A stretch of DNA of 64,000 nucleotides from Pseudomonas sp. FeN3W (GCA_030263805.2 CP136011.1:744001-808000); one strand, 5' to 3'. Numbered from the stretch's first letter, positions 30,532 through 40,305 are shown. The notes: a model not told the origin generated them from the letters alone. Program-made: numbers and translations.

Positions 30532-31068
30532 ATGATTTTGACACACAAGAATCTCAGGCATCCTTCATCGCTTCAGCATTTGGCAATACGGACAAGCGAA
30601 GGCACGTCGCTAGAGATCACGCTCGCCGTTGTTGTAAGCCACGCCAACGCAACTGTCATCATCTCTGGTGATGGGGTTTTTTCAAGAGTAACGCTTCCTG
30701 CCGAGAAAGCTCTTAGGCTGAAGCCAGAAGACTTGGGGTCTCTCAATTTCTACTCAGCTGGCACCAAAGAGGTTGACCCAGAGGCGTCTGTCATTGAAAT
30801 GGCGAGGCTCATTCACGAGATGTTTAAAAACGGCGAGATCCAGCACGATCAGTACGTCGAACACATGGAGATGATCTCGCTTCACCAGCCAAGCCAAGAT
30901 ATTGATGCCTTAGTGACTTACATGCATTTTTCTGATTTAGCCTCCGTAGCTCAGGATTGCATCGTCATGGCGCAAGATGGCAAGGAGCTTTTGACATGGA
31001 AGTTGGTATGGCCGAAAGCTGTTCGCGTCGTTGCAGACCTGTCAAACTCAAGCAAAACCGCCCACTGA
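30532..31068 (+). CDS. Hypothetical protein
   Basis: 178 residues from ATG 30532, chosen for AAGGGGTAATATCA just upstream. Beta-rich start (LEITLAVVVSHANATVIISGDGVF), helical end. No family recognised. 37 bases before 31106, so probably the same operon. Confidence 0.55.
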   Translation: MILTHKNLRHPSSLQHLAIRTSEGTSLEITLAVVVSHANATVIISGDGVFSRVTLPAEKALRLKPEDLGSLNFYSAGTKEVDPEASVIEMARLIHEMFKNGEIQHDQYVEHMEMISLHQPSQDIDALVTYMHFSDLASVAQDCIVMAQDGKELLTWKLVWPKAVRVVADLSNSSKTAH

Positions 31069-31105
31069 AATTCCATGCGCATCTAGACAGCCCAAGGATC
31101 AGGTC

Positions 31106-31486
31106 ATGTCAACCAACAAGCACACCGCCATTGCAAATACTCTCGAAACCTGGGCGAATGAAATCAAAGACCAGGTCTCTTTGAATGAAAACGAAGACCT
31201 GTCCATGCTTATGGACAACAAAGGTTTTATCACCCTTACGGTTGAGGATGGTAAGGCGCTTGCTGGTGCAATAAACGATGCTTCTCGCCTGATCAACCTG
31301 CTCTCGCTGGACAGTCTTCAGCTGGATGTTCATAGCGACAATCTCGCAGCCATGCGCGTGCAGTTCGATAAGCTACACGCACACTTTCATCAAGCACTTA
31401 GTCTCATCCCAAAGGCTGCTGAGAACCGAGCTGCAATCAACAAGGTGGATGAAGAGATACAGAATTTCGTAAAATTATTGGGATAG
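31106..31486 (+). CDS. Hypothetical helical protein
   Basis: 126 residues from ATG 31106 (MSTNKHTAIANTLETWANEI), with AAGGATCAGG upstream. Coiled-coil-like helices. Weakly resembles the protein at 29255-29548 in length and the NDAS...LL.....H segment. Confidence 0.55.
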   Translation: MSTNKHTAIANTLETWANEIKDQVSLNENEDLSMLMDNKGFITLTVEDGKALAGAINDASRLINLLSLDSLQLDVHSDNLAAMRVQFDKLHAHFHQALSLIPKAAENRAAINKVDEEIQNFVKLLG

Positions 31487-31574
31487 TATTTACCGATGAT
31501 TTACAATAAACACGTATTAATTTAATTGCATGCTGTTAATATCTCTTTGTGTACAACAATATGAGGCATTAACC

Positions 31575-31886
31575 GTGAACAAACTGCTAATTATTCCATT
31601 CTGCGCCGCCATGCTTTTCAGTATCCCAGCTTTCGCTGGTGCTGATCTAAAGCCAGGTGATCATCATGAACATTCAACTTCTCAAAAACATGAACGTCAT
31701 GATTGTCATCACGACATGAAGGATCACAAGAAGAAAAAGCGCGCCGGGTTCAAGAAGTTTCACGCACTTGAAAAAGAAAAGCGGGAAGTGGTTATGAAGT
31801 ACATCAACAAGTTACCTGAGGCTGATCAGGATGCCTTCAAGGAAGAAATCGGACAGGTGATGAAGAAAAGCATGGAACGAACCTGA
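31575..31886 (+). CDS. Exported His-rich protein
   Basis: 103 residues, GTG start at 31575 with AGGCATTAACC. Signal peptide VNKLLIIPFCAAMLFSIPAFA. The mature N-terminus is very His-rich (GDHHEHSTSQKHERHDCHHD), then a Lys-rich linker and a helix LEKEKREVVMKYINKLPEADQ. The plan resembles small periplasmic metal-binding or CpxP/Spy-type chaperones without their LTxxQ motif. Metal binding is plausible but not shown. Confidence 0.6.
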   Translation: MNKLLIIPFCAAMLFSIPAFAGADLKPGDHHEHSTSQKHERHDCHHDMKDHKKKKRAGFKKFHALEKEKREVVMKYINKLPEADQDAFKEEIGQVMKKSMERT

Positions 31887-32290
31887 GGGGATGACTGGCG
31901 TTCAGTAATTGCAAGGATTTTGATCTAAGCGCCAGCTACAAAACAGGGAATTGAAAGTTGAAAGCTTCCCGCAGAAAAGGATGGGTCGTTGCCATATGAG
32001 CCTTACTTGTTTCTTTGATATGACAAAGTCATTGACGGATTTGCGCTCTACCGCTATCTGGGGCCAAGAGCGTAGTCTCCACAGGGCAAGGATCCAATTC
32101 TCACCGACAGATTTTCCATCTCGGAAAGAGCCTTGATCACACCGGAACGGCTTTCTCGCATATCAGCAAAGATTTCGATCATCGATGGGTGTCCTGTTAG
32201 CTCGCTATATCAGCAGAAGGAGATTGAGCGCACCTGTCCACCCACGCTGGTTGGACAGACACGCCAGTATGATTTGATGAGCCTGGCGGC
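31887..32290. other. Spacer with decayed coding sequence
   Basis: About 400 bases. A short plus-strand frame reads IIDGCPVSSLYQQKEIERTC and on to about 32297 without a start, like the tail of a degraded gene. A 61-codon frame at 31951 has poor codon use and is not believed. No clear promoter or RNA. Confidence 0.4.
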
Positions 32291-32890
32291 TTATTCCAGC
32301 CCTTGAAAGAATGACTTCGCCGTATGGGCTGCGGGATTGATGGCCCGCTCGAATTCATCTCGGATTTCCTTAGGCAGGTTCATACTGGAAATGTACATCT
32401 TGAGGATCATGATCCGGTATTCATCAGGAATGACCCTTTCATCGACCAAGTCCTGAAGGATCGCTGGCGTGACTCTGGTGAAATCGTTCTGGATGGCTAC
32501 CATGTCGAAAACCACCTTCTCGCTGGGCTTGGAATCACCACGGAACCAGCGGTTGAAGAGCCAGGGGCGATTACCTTCAAGCTCGTCGCTCTTTTCCTCA
32601 ATAACCTCGTTGTAGCGCTCGACAAAGGCCTCGCTGAACTCTTCAGGAAGCCCCTGTCTGTCGAACATGTCTGCAATGGCATCGAGGCTGTTGCTGGTTA
32701 GCTCAAGAGTCGTGATAGTGAGGTCGATAGCCTCGTTTGTGCAGTCGACGGTGTTTTTACCTGAGCATGTTACAAGGTGTTTTCGGAGATCATTTTCCAG
32801 GTAGTGGGCGGTGATGCTATCACACCCCTGAATAGCCATTGCGGAGCAAAACAATACTGCAACATGTACGACCTTCAATCCATGACTCAT
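32291..32890 (-). CDS. Putative lipoprotein
   Basis: 199 residues from MSHGLKVVHVAVLFCSAMAI with lipobox IQGC (Cys-23). The mature part is helical and acidic, with cysteines at VTCSGKNTVDCTNEAI. No family recognised. Upstream start choices exist but add a charged segment before the signal. Confidence 0.6.
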   Translation of the reverse strand: MSHGLKVVHVAVLFCSAMAIQGCDSITAHYLENDLRKHLVTCSGKNTVDCTNEAIDLTITTLELTSNSLDAIADMFDRQGLPEEFSEAFVERYNEVIEEKSDELEGNRPWLFNRWFRGDSKPSEKVVFDMVAIQNDFTRVTPAILQDLVDERVIPDEYRIMILKMYISSMNLPKEIRDEFERAINPAAHTAKSFFQGLE

Positions 32891-33009
32891 AATGTCATTG
32901 TGCCAGTGCTGGTGGATCCTATAGATCGCTAGTTGGCTTTTCAACGACTATCTGATTTCGTCTTGAGGCGCATGTAATACTTATCCATCAGAAGGTATAT
33001 GACGAAACT

Positions 33010-34356
33010 TCACCATACATCCGGGTAGGTTTTTGGCCATTCATCAACCTCTTTTAGCATTGACCCGATGATATCGGAGTAGAAGCGCGCCATCGCTTGG
33101 CTTGGACGGGACTTTACGTCTTTGAGAGAATGCATGATTCCCGCCATACATGGGGCACTTACATCAATCTTTCCGTAAAAGTCTGAATTTATTTCAACTT
33201 TGAAGCGGTATTTGGTATCGATAGCGATCAGATGAGTATCAAGATCACGATCAAGTACCCCCACAACTCGATAGGGCCAGCTTTCACTGCCTTTAGCAGT
33301 GAGTTCAGCAATCATCACGGGCTCAAGTCCATCCAGCACAGATATAACGCAGTTGTACTGGTATGCTGATTTAGGAAAGAAGATTCCAGCAGACCGCAGA
33401 ATTCTGTCGTAGAGCACAACCATCTGATCTTCCGGGATCGTCTCACCATACTTGCGAATCCCATCGAGTTTTTCCTTGGGGAAAGCAGGCTCGATCTCAC
33501 GCTGATAATCGACGCTCATGCAATCAAGTGTATTGAGGATGTCGCCAAGATCATGGGCGTCATACCACCCATAGCCGTGTTCCTGAAAGGGTTGCTCAGA
33601 GGGTGTTTGACCTTGAAGGAGGGGCGCTCCTTTTACCCGAACAAGCTTGTAGTAGTTAGCGCAATGATAGTCAGCATCACTGTACCTGAGCTCATGCTCT
33701 GGGGTTAATCTCTCTGCTTTGCGGGCACTGGCGTCAATCCAGCTGCTTGCCGCAAAACCGTCAAAATATTGCGGACGAGTGATCGAGCGCGCTCGCTCAA
33801 TAAGATCAGGATCAAGCCTTCCATCTGTAACAGGAATCTGACCCTCAAAAAATAAACCATCGTGGAAAATTTGTTGGTTGGCCCACTTTAGTAGCTCGTT
33901 TACGGGCTGGCCTGGAGGCAACTTTCTGTCATCAATGTCAAGCCAGTGAATGTGAATCTCTTGAGCTGTTCTCAAACTGGCAGAGATAGACTTGTTGGTT
34001 GATACGTTAAAGCTGATGGTGTTTTCTGGATCTATGCTACGAAGCGCAGACTCCATCCCATAGACGGACTCCAGGGCCGGAGATACTGTCAAGACGTCAG
34101 GAAGGCCGCCGACCTTGTTCTTGCTCCAAGCCCTTGCCAGAAAATTGATCAGGCAGATAGGTTCGTTTTTCAGGAAAATTTCCTGATAGTAGATTTTGTG
34201 ATGCGCTACGGTCAGCATCACCGAGATAAGCGGAACAAAACCAAACTCAATGGCATCATCAGGGTGCAGCGGATCTGAAATGATGCAAAAGGTGCTATCT
34301 GAGGCTTTCAGATACAGCTTTTTGAACTGACAAACTGTTAGGTAGTGCTCGGCCAT
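33010..34356 (-). CDS. Hypothetical protein
   Basis: 448 residues, MAEHYLTVCQFKKLYLKASD..., preceded by AGGAGCGAGCA. Soluble, mixed composition, no recognised motifs. Transcribed from a promoter carrying the repeated operator at 34382-34409. Confidence 0.6.
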   Translation of the reverse strand: MAEHYLTVCQFKKLYLKASDSTFCIISDPLHPDDAIEFGFVPLISVMLTVAHHKIYYQEIFLKNEPICLINFLARAWSKNKVGGLPDVLTVSPALESVYGMESALRSIDPENTISFNVSTNKSISASLRTAQEIHIHWLDIDDRKLPPGQPVNELLKWANQQIFHDGLFFEGQIPVTDGRLDPDLIERARSITRPQYFDGFAASSWIDASARKAERLTPEHELRYSDADYHCANYYKLVRVKGAPLLQGQTPSEQPFQEHGYGWYDAHDLGDILNTLDCMSVDYQREIEPAFPKEKLDGIRKYGETIPEDQMVVLYDRILRSAGIFFPKSAYQYNCVISVLDGLEPVMIAELTAKGSESWPYRVVGVLDRDLDTHLIAIDTKYRFKVEINSDFYGKIDVSAPCMAGIMHSLKDVKSRPSQAMARFYSDIIGSMLKEVDEWPKTYPDVW

Positions 34357-34381
34357 TGCTCGCTCCTGTAACTAGCGAAGC

Positions 34382-34409
34382 AGAATAGTGTTTATTGACG
34401 ACATGTCAA
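34382..34409 (-). promoter_or_regulatory. Promoter with palindromic operator
   Basis: Minus strand: TTGACA (34404-34409), 16-base spacer, TATTCT (34382-34387). The -35 overlaps TTGACGACATGTCAA (34395-34409). Confidence 0.7.
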
Positions 34410-34434
34410 TAGAAATCTGACGATGTCTCCGCTT

Positions 34435-34611
34435 AACATTGCGGCCCGATACTGGGCCATGGTATTAAAACTGACTCACCGAAAGGATGAGCAGGCTGCG
34501 AAAGGCCAAAGTTCCTGTGCAGCACCGAGAATACCGGTGACGCTCTCGACCCTCTGGGGAACGAAGAGCAGATACCCCTTATCATGCGCAGCATGATGAG
34601 TGGGAGTATTC
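34435..34611 (+). mobile_element. Solo right end of the IS200/IS605 element (tnpB tail and guide-RNA region)
   Basis: Matches the last 50 codons of the tnpB copies (ARYWAMVLKLTHRKDEQAAK through SCAA) plus the right-end palindrome and the terminal GGGAGTATTC. Everything 5' of it is missing. This is the segment that yields the tnpB guide RNA, so a scaffold with its own downstream guide (starting ATGGCCCATCC) may persist. It supplies the stop codon of the gene at 34610. Confidence 0.75.
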
Positions 34612-35230
34612 ATGGCCCATCCGACAGACCAAGGCGCCTTCCAATGCGCTGGAGTAACCCTTGCTCCTTTGGTGCGGATTGAACAGGCCTATCTTTGGCC
34701 GCAACACTGAACTCATCGCGCGCCTTTCTGAAGTAATCCTGATTATTCAGATGCTTCTCAGCCGTTTCCAGTTTTTTCCTGAACAGGATTTCAGAGCTTC
34801 TGCTGTCTCGAAGATGCTGCATAAAAGGCTTTTCAAATTCAGGATCCTTAAGGTTTTTCTGAATAGTTCTCCAGTTTTCCAGGTGTTCAGGATCTGGCGA
34901 TCCCTTACTCTCCAAAAACTGCCTGGCGGCTGCGAGGGCAAGCTCCTTCTTTTGCTCGGCATATAGCGCAGAGGACATCTCCATGTTTTCTGGCTCAACT
35001 TCATACAGTTCAAAGAACTGCTTACGAAACTCATCACGAGTACTGTCGAAGTTAAGCTTGGTGCTTTTCTGAAGCTGATCGTAAAAGCAAATGATAGCGC
35101 CCGGATTTGCAAGGAATGGCTTTACTTCACCAATTATGTCAACAGGACTTTTCTTGGCATAAGTTTGATAAAACGGATTTGAATAAGCGATTGCTAGTTC
35201 TTTTATCTTTTTTTGATCTGTTGGGGTCAT
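34610..35230 (-). CDS. Hypothetical protein, 3' end set by the IS remnant
   Basis: 206 residues, MTPTDQKKIKELAIAYSNPF..., lysine-rich and helical, with GGAGAGATATC before the ATG. The TGA stop is formed by the TTCA end of the IS remnant, so the original C-terminus may have been longer. No family recognised. Confidence 0.55.
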   Translation of the reverse strand: MTPTDQKKIKELAIAYSNPFYQTYAKKSPVDIIGEVKPFLANPGAIICFYDQLQKSTKLNFDSTRDEFRKQFFELYEVEPENMEMSSALYAEQKKELALAAARQFLESKGSPDPEHLENWRTIQKNLKDPEFEKPFMQHLRDSRSSEILFRKKLETAEKHLNNQDYFRKARDEFSVAAKDRPVQSAPKEQGLLQRIGRRLGLSDGP

Positions 35231-35418
35231 GATATCTCTCCTATGACCCTATGGTTTCAGTCGTTTTTAGTAGAAACAAGTATACAGTTTCTACTATTTA
35301 GTTATACACGCACGACATGATCTATATATAATTAACATATTGATATAGTCAAATTAATAGCGTTCAATTTTGTGAAGAATTCTCCTTGCCGAAGCTCCTT
35401 ATGGCGATTCAGCCACAC

Positions 35419-35447
35419 TTGTTGCTAAGATCTGATTTGCATATAAT
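35419..35447 (+). promoter_or_regulatory. Promoter for cca
   Basis: TTGTTG (35419-35424), 17-base spacer, TATAAT (35442-35447), 30 bases before the ATG at 35478. Confidence 0.6.
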
Positions 35448-35477
35448 GACAAGACAAACCTTGCCTCCGGGGTGGCT

Positions 35478-36842
35478 ATGTCCACAAATACTAATGATTT
35501 CGAATGCTATCGTGTGGGTGGCTTTGTTAGAGATACGCTTTTAGGAATTGAGGCGAAAGACATCGACTATGTTGTCATTGGCGAGTCGCCTGAAACAATG
35601 ATTTCACGTGGATTTGCGCAGGTTGGTCATTTCCCTGTTTTTTTGCACCCAAAAACACAGGATGAGTATGCATTGGCCAGATCAGAACGCAGCACTGGCG
35701 AGGGCTACGCTGACTTCGAATACGTATGGGAAGGCGTGAGCCTTGAAGAAGATCTCAAGCGACGGGATCTAACCATCAATGCAATGGCAATGAGTGAGAA
35801 CGGCGAGGTTTTCGATCCTTACGGTGGCAGAGATGACTTGGATAGAAGGATTCTTAGGCATGTGTCCCATCACTTCATCGAAGATCCGTTGCGGGTCTTG
35901 CGTGTAGCTCGATTTGCCGCCCGATATGACTTCCAGGTTGCTCCAGAAACCAAAGCACTTATGGAAGACATGGTGCGGCAGGGAATGCTGGGAGCATTGT
36001 CGGCTGAGCGATTCTGGGCCGAAACGGAAAAGGCGATTCTGTCTGATAATCCACGGCGATTTTTTGAAGTGCTTGATGAATGTGGCGCGCTCGAAGCGGT
36101 ATTCCCTGAATTGCATGCAATGAAGGGTGTACCGCAGCGTATTGATTATCACGCTGAAGGAGATGTCTGGATTCACACCAGAATGGTACTGGATGAGGCT
36201 ACCGCTCTTACTCGCAACCTCCCTTCACATCAGTCTCTGAGGGTGAGACTGGCAGCATTGCTTCACGACCTCGGCAAGCCTCAAACGCCGGAGTCCGAAT
36301 TATGGAACGAAGATGGATCTATTCTTGGACGCCATACCGGCCATGATGATCCTGATCGCTTTGAGCCAGAGCTAAATGCACTTGCTAAGCGCATCAAGAT
36401 GCCGGGAGAGTACAAGCAGTTTGCGTATCGATGCGCATTGGCCCATCAAAAGATTCACCGCATTCGCGATATGTCAGGCAGAGGGCTTGTTTCTCTGTAT
36501 GACGATCTAGACTTGTCTCGTACCTTGCGCCATGACAACACATTTCTTGAGGACATGGCGATGATGTGCCTGGCAGATAATCTAGGCCGCCGCACGCTCA
36601 AGGCTGATGGCACGCTGGAGAAGCCAATGCGCTACCGCCAGGGCCCTTGGTTTGTTCAGCTCATGACCGAGATTCATGAATTGCCAGTCGGGAAGTGGAT
36701 GAAGGAGCAAATGGAGCGGATGGCGCTGGAAGATGCAAAAGCAACTGTGCTTGGCATGCGCAGAGGGTTTGCCAATGAGTCGCTGAAGGTAATTAAGGAA
36801 GAAGTTAAGTCCCACAGTAACTCTTCAGAACCAGCGCTTTGA
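35478..36842 (+). CDS. cca: CCA-adding tRNA nucleotidyltransferase with HD domain
   Basis: 454 residues, ATG 35478 (a GTG six bases earlier is possible). Motif order of gammaproteobacterial Cca: VGGFVRDTLLG and DIDYVV (catalytic Asp pair), RRDLTINAMA, DPLRVLRVARFAAR (nucleotide selection), then an HD phosphohydrolase domain (ALLHDLGKP...HTGHDD). It adds or repairs the 3' CCA of tRNAs. A plasmid copy fits an element with many tRNAs, several of whose atypical members lack an encoded CCA. Confidence 0.92.
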   Translation: MSTNTNDFECYRVGGFVRDTLLGIEAKDIDYVVIGESPETMISRGFAQVGHFPVFLHPKTQDEYALARSERSTGEGYADFEYVWEGVSLEEDLKRRDLTINAMAMSENGEVFDPYGGRDDLDRRILRHVSHHFIEDPLRVLRVARFAARYDFQVAPETKALMEDMVRQGMLGALSAERFWAETEKAILSDNPRRFFEVLDECGALEAVFPELHAMKGVPQRIDYHAEGDVWIHTRMVLDEATALTRNLPSHQSLRVRLAALLHDLGKPQTPESELWNEDGSILGRHTGHDDPDRFEPELNALAKRIKMPGEYKQFAYRCALAHQKIHRIRDMSGRGLVSLYDDLDLSRTLRHDNTFLEDMAMMCLADNLGRRTLKADGTLEKPMRYRQGPWFVQLMTEIHELPVGKWMKEQMERMALEDAKATVLGMRRGFANESLKVIKEEVKSHSNSSEPAL

Positions 36843-36847
36843 ATCAT

Positions 36848-36870
36848 ACCCCTCCAAAGAGGGGTATTAT
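36848..36870. terminator. Terminator between converging genes
   Basis: ACCCCTC-CAAA-GAGGGGT followed by ATTATTAT; short but well placed between cca and the gene ending at 36931. Confidence 0.55.
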
Positions 36871-36930
36871 TATCTTGAATTTGACTACTGCTTGATGCAA
36901 ATCTAATGCTTGAATTGTTTAAATACAAGA

Positions 36931-38223
36931 TCATATTTGCAAATCTTGTGTGATAAATAATTTTTTGTCCTTTGGAAATCTGGCACATGCTTCAGCCAGA
37001 CCAAATATTTCTTTAAACCCAAGCTTTGATTCTACAGTATCTGCGCACGCCCCAGCAGCCTCAGGCCCAATTTCAAAAGCAATAGCTTTGATCATTCTTA
37101 GATCTATCTCTTTAAAGATATAGAATTCAGAGTCATGATAGGCAGTCAGCAGAGAACCAAACCCTCCGCGTAAAGGAAGTTCGGGTGATTCCTGATATAT
37201 ACCATAATAGATTTTTTGATATATGAGTTCTGTCAGGTCGCGCTTGTTTCTTTTAATTGCATGATTTAATACATGCTCCTGGATGACCGATGGCAGATAT
37301 ATGCTCACGCCAGCTGTGCGAAGAGCTTCAACAGATGCACGCTCAATGCCCATCGTATTCAAAATTCCTGAGTCTTTACCCAGGTGCTTTGGCAAATACT
37401 TAATGCACCATTGCATCATATGCGCTGCATCGACATAATCGCCTGGCACGCGATCAAAAACTCGCTCATCCTTAATAATCATATTTTCCAGCATGTCTCG
37501 ATGCTGGTACGCACTACCCGGAAGGTGCTCAAGATAATCGGCATCCATCATCTCATAGAGTTCTGCTCGCGATGAGAACCCAAGTACCTGATTGGAACCA
37601 TCCAGGCGATCAAGCAAGGTTGAAAAAGGAAGGGCTTGATAGAAGACATCTTGGCGCGGGCGCTTCAAGCATTCAATAAGGCCAAAAACCCCATCCACAT
37701 TGCCCCAGTATAAAGCTCTATAGAGCCCCTTTGGGGCGAGCCAATGAGATACTCTCCGACCTTCAATTAATCCAAAGCATTCAATGGAGGAATTCTTTTC
37801 AAAAAGCCCTGGCTTCCCATTATTTCTTCGCAGGGCCTTATCAAATTCAAACAGAACTTTCAACTGCTTAAACTTTACAAGCCTTATTTCATCCTTGATC
37901 GCAAATGATATTCCGGCAAGCATGGCAGTCAAGAACCACCCTGCAAATAGCCAGGCATTTATCAAAACAATGGGCGAAGCAAAAAGACCAGCCACTGCCG
38001 CCACTTTCAATCGCGCACGCGTGTTCGATCTCACATAATTTTCGACGCGCCAGTTCGAAATCGCCTCGTAATGCCTGTCGTGCGCCGATAGCACGCGGCA
38101 TTTCCGCTCGCCGGACTCATACAGATAAAATGATCCAACACCCTGAGTCCTTAGTCGACGCTCATGATCTTCTTCATGAGTAAGGCCAAAATATCGAAGA
38201 AGCGCATCAATCTTTTTCATCAA
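36931..38223 (-). CDS. Membrane-associated protein with the shared C-terminal motif
   Basis: 430 residues. Two hydrophobic segments near residues 75-115 (LKVAAVAGLFASPIVLINAW, LFAGWFLTAMLAGISFA), then a long helical domain. Ends DKKLFITQDLQI. Its start overlaps the end of the upstream gene (38207) by 17 bases, so the two are co-translated. Function unknown. Confidence 0.6.
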   Translation of the reverse strand: MMKKIDALLRYFGLTHEEDHERRLRTQGVGSFYLYESGERKCRVLSAHDRHYEAISNWRVENYVRSNTRARLKVAAVAGLFASPIVLINAWLFAGWFLTAMLAGISFAIKDEIRLVKFKQLKVLFEFDKALRRNNGKPGLFEKNSSIECFGLIEGRRVSHWLAPKGLYRALYWGNVDGVFGLIECLKRPRQDVFYQALPFSTLLDRLDGSNQVLGFSSRAELYEMMDADYLEHLPGSAYQHRDMLENMIIKDERVFDRVPGDYVDAAHMMQWCIKYLPKHLGKDSGILNTMGIERASVEALRTAGVSIYLPSVIQEHVLNHAIKRNKRDLTELIYQKIYYGIYQESPELPLRGGFGSLLTAYHDSEFYIFKEIDLRMIKAIAFEIGPEAAGACADTVESKLGFKEIFGLAEACARFPKDKKLFITQDLQI

Positions 38224-39223
38224 TTTTGCCGATCAGTAGTTGCATCATAGGAAGACTTGTCTCGCCCAGCGGGCAATCCAGCTTCTCTGCTGGCGCCATA
38301 CAGCCTGCAAAGAAGGCTCGCATGTCACTGTGAAGACTGTTCAACCTTGCTTGCATGGCATTCAGGAAGTCAATCTGCTCATCGGAATAGGGCAGCACAA
38401 GAATATCGCCCTTGACCATGCCAAGCGAACGCATAATTGTGTCATCCTCACTTTTCTTCTGAGCTGATGCCTTGTCCAGGAACATGACGTCCTTTTGCTC
38501 GAAGGTCTTGCCGTCCCTGGATAGGTAACACCGTTTTCCGAATCGAAAGGCCACTGTGAACTCAAGGCGCATTGCCGAAGCCTTTACAGCCCCTAGCGCA
38601 TCTCTGGATTTGGGATCCATCAGATAGCCGGATGCCGCTGAATTATCAAATCGAACGAGGATGACCTTGTCACCTTCCATCAGCGACAATCTAAAGTTGC
38701 TATAAACCTCATGCAGTGCTGCAAAAGGACGCAGCGCGGTATCGCCGTGGAGGATTTTATCCGAACGCAGTTCATCCAGGGTAGGGTAGAGCAGGGCAAG
38801 GTGGCTACCCCCTTCCTTATCCTGATAAACCTCAATGCAATTTCGAATATCCTTGTCAAAAGCCCCAGCTAACTGAACCAGATCCATGTCACGAGCAAAT
38901 CGCCAATCCATCAAGAGCACAAAACGCTCCCTTTTGGGATCAAACATCACAGGCGTTTTCTGTGAATAGGTGAGCGAATCGACACCCAGGCTGTAGCGAT
39001 TTACCAGGCTCATAGGAACGAGCGTTTTGCACTTTAATGTTTTGACGCTGACAAGCTTAAGGTCGGACGCCTTTGCAAAACGCAGTACACTGTCTTCAGC
39101 ACGCTTCAATGACTCTGTCGTGGTCTGATCGGCAAACATATGCCGATGCACGTCCTGAACCATGTTGTCGGATAGCTTCTCAACGTAGGTGTCATTGTCT
39201 TTTGGATCGAATGGCTTTGTCAT
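38207..39223 (-). CDS. Hypothetical protein
   Basis: 338 residues, MTKPFDPKDNDTYVEKLSDN..., AAAAGGGAGAAAGC upstream. Beta-rich middle (RFVLLMDWRFARDMDLVQLA, SHLALLYPTLDELRS). No recognised domain. Partner of the membrane protein downstream. Confidence 0.6.
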   Translation of the reverse strand: MTKPFDPKDNDTYVEKLSDNMVQDVHRHMFADQTTTESLKRAEDSVLRFAKASDLKLVSVKTLKCKTLVPMSLVNRYSLGVDSLTYSQKTPVMFDPKRERFVLLMDWRFARDMDLVQLAGAFDKDIRNCIEVYQDKEGGSHLALLYPTLDELRSDKILHGDTALRPFAALHEVYSNFRLSLMEGDKVILVRFDNSAASGYLMDPKSRDALGAVKASAMRLEFTVAFRFGKRCYLSRDGKTFEQKDVMFLDKASAQKKSEDDTIMRSLGMVKGDILVLPYSDEQIDFLNAMQARLNSLHSDMRAFFAGCMAPAEKLDCPLGETSLPMMQLLIGKIDEKD

Positions 39224-39284
39224 TGCTTTCTCCCTTTTCTGCTAGTATACTAGGCATAACTGAAAAGGCAAGCGTGATCGTTCA

Positions 39285-39839
39285 ATGTCCAGGATAGCGC
39301 AAGGGAATTCGCATCACTCGCTCAGCATTGTCGAGCAGCAAAGCTCCTTTTTTAAAGAGATGGAGAAAAGGTTTGAAGACCCAGATGTGAGCAACTGGAT
39401 AGAGGAAATCGAGTCTGTGCCGATGTACGTTCTCGCTGTTCCGGAACAAAACCGAACACTGAATGTGTTTATTGCGTCGGTTGTAGCTGCGAATGATTGC
39501 ATTTGGTATTTCTCAGAGGAATCGCTTGATCGCCTCATCCTTCAGATGCTGACAGAAAGGCCAGATCTTTTTCCCCAGCAGTATATGGATACACGCTCGG
39601 CTTTTGAATTTTTTGCCAAGATGCAACCGCGCGGGGTGGCTGGAACTGGATCTAGTTACTATCATCTCCAATGCGCAAAGGCTCGATTAACACAATGTGG
39701 GCCAGGACAAGTGATCGAACTTGTCACAAGCACTGAAAAAGCAAAAGCGTTTGTCGCGTTATTCGGGGCTTCTGAGGCCATGAGCCAAGGAAATCGCAAC
39801 ATCAGAACCTTCCTGGTTAAAGATGATTTTTCAATCTAA
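39285..39839 (+). CDS. Hypothetical protein with the shared C-terminal motif
   Basis: 184 residues, MSRIAQGNSHHSLSIVEQQS..., soluble, no recognised domain and not similar to the other carriers of the terminus IRTFLVKDDFSI. Divergent from 39223. No good ribosome site is visible; the start is the only Met near the upstream region. Confidence 0.55.
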   Translation: MSRIAQGNSHHSLSIVEQQSSFFKEMEKRFEDPDVSNWIEEIESVPMYVLAVPEQNRTLNVFIASVVAANDCIWYFSEESLDRLILQMLTERPDLFPQQYMDTRSAFEFFAKMQPRGVAGTGSSYYHLQCAKARLTQCGPGQVIELVTSTEKAKAFVALFGASEAMSQGNRNIRTFLVKDDFSI

Positions 39840-39923
39840 ATGAGATCGTTATCTACTTTTTGAATCACGTGTGAACCTACCTTCCTGCAACCGCCTGTAA
39901 TCAGCAAAAGGGCGACAAAAAGC

Positions 39924-39952
39924 TTGACTTATTGACACTTTGTCAATATAAT
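39924..39952 (+). promoter_or_regulatory. Promoter with operator filling the spacer
   Basis: TTGACT (39924-39929), 17-base spacer, TATAAT (39947-39952). The perfect palindrome TTGACA-CTT-TGTCAA (39932-39946) occupies the spacer, so a bound protein would block polymerase. Confidence 0.8.
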
Positions 39953-39984
39953 TGGTTCACATATAAGGAACTGAGAATACCATC

Positions 39985-40305
39985 ATGAGCGGCATCGACG
40001 TTATCAAGAAGCTGACTACTCGCTACCTTGCTCTAGATTTGACAGATGAACAGGCCGAGTCTTTATGGGATGGTTGCCGCAAGGATCTAAATAAGCGCGG
40101 CCTTCGCTCCACAGTTAAGGAAGTAAAAGCAGCTGAGAACGCCGACCTGGATACGCTGCCAAGGTCGGATGTGATGGACTCAATTGCTTTTGAATTGACC
40201 GGCATGTACTGGCCCAGCAACGGTGACTGCGCCGCCACGCATGACCAATTTGTGGCGGCGATCAAGAAATCTGTTCAGGAAAGAAACTACAAGACGCAAG
40301 ACTGA
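39985..40305 (+). CDS. Hypothetical protein
   Basis: 106 residues, MSGIDVIKKLTTRYLALDLT..., helical and soluble. First gene of the operon 39985-42039 under the operator promoter. No family recognised. Confidence 0.6.
   Translation: MSGIDVIKKLTTRYLALDLTDEQAESLWDGCRKDLNKRGLRSTVKEVKAAENADLDTLPRSDVMDSIAFELTGMYWPSNGDCAATHDQFVAAIKKSVQERNYKTQD

Noticed and set aside
31951..32136. 61-codon frame
   Set aside because: No ribosome site, unnatural composition, lies in decayed sequence.
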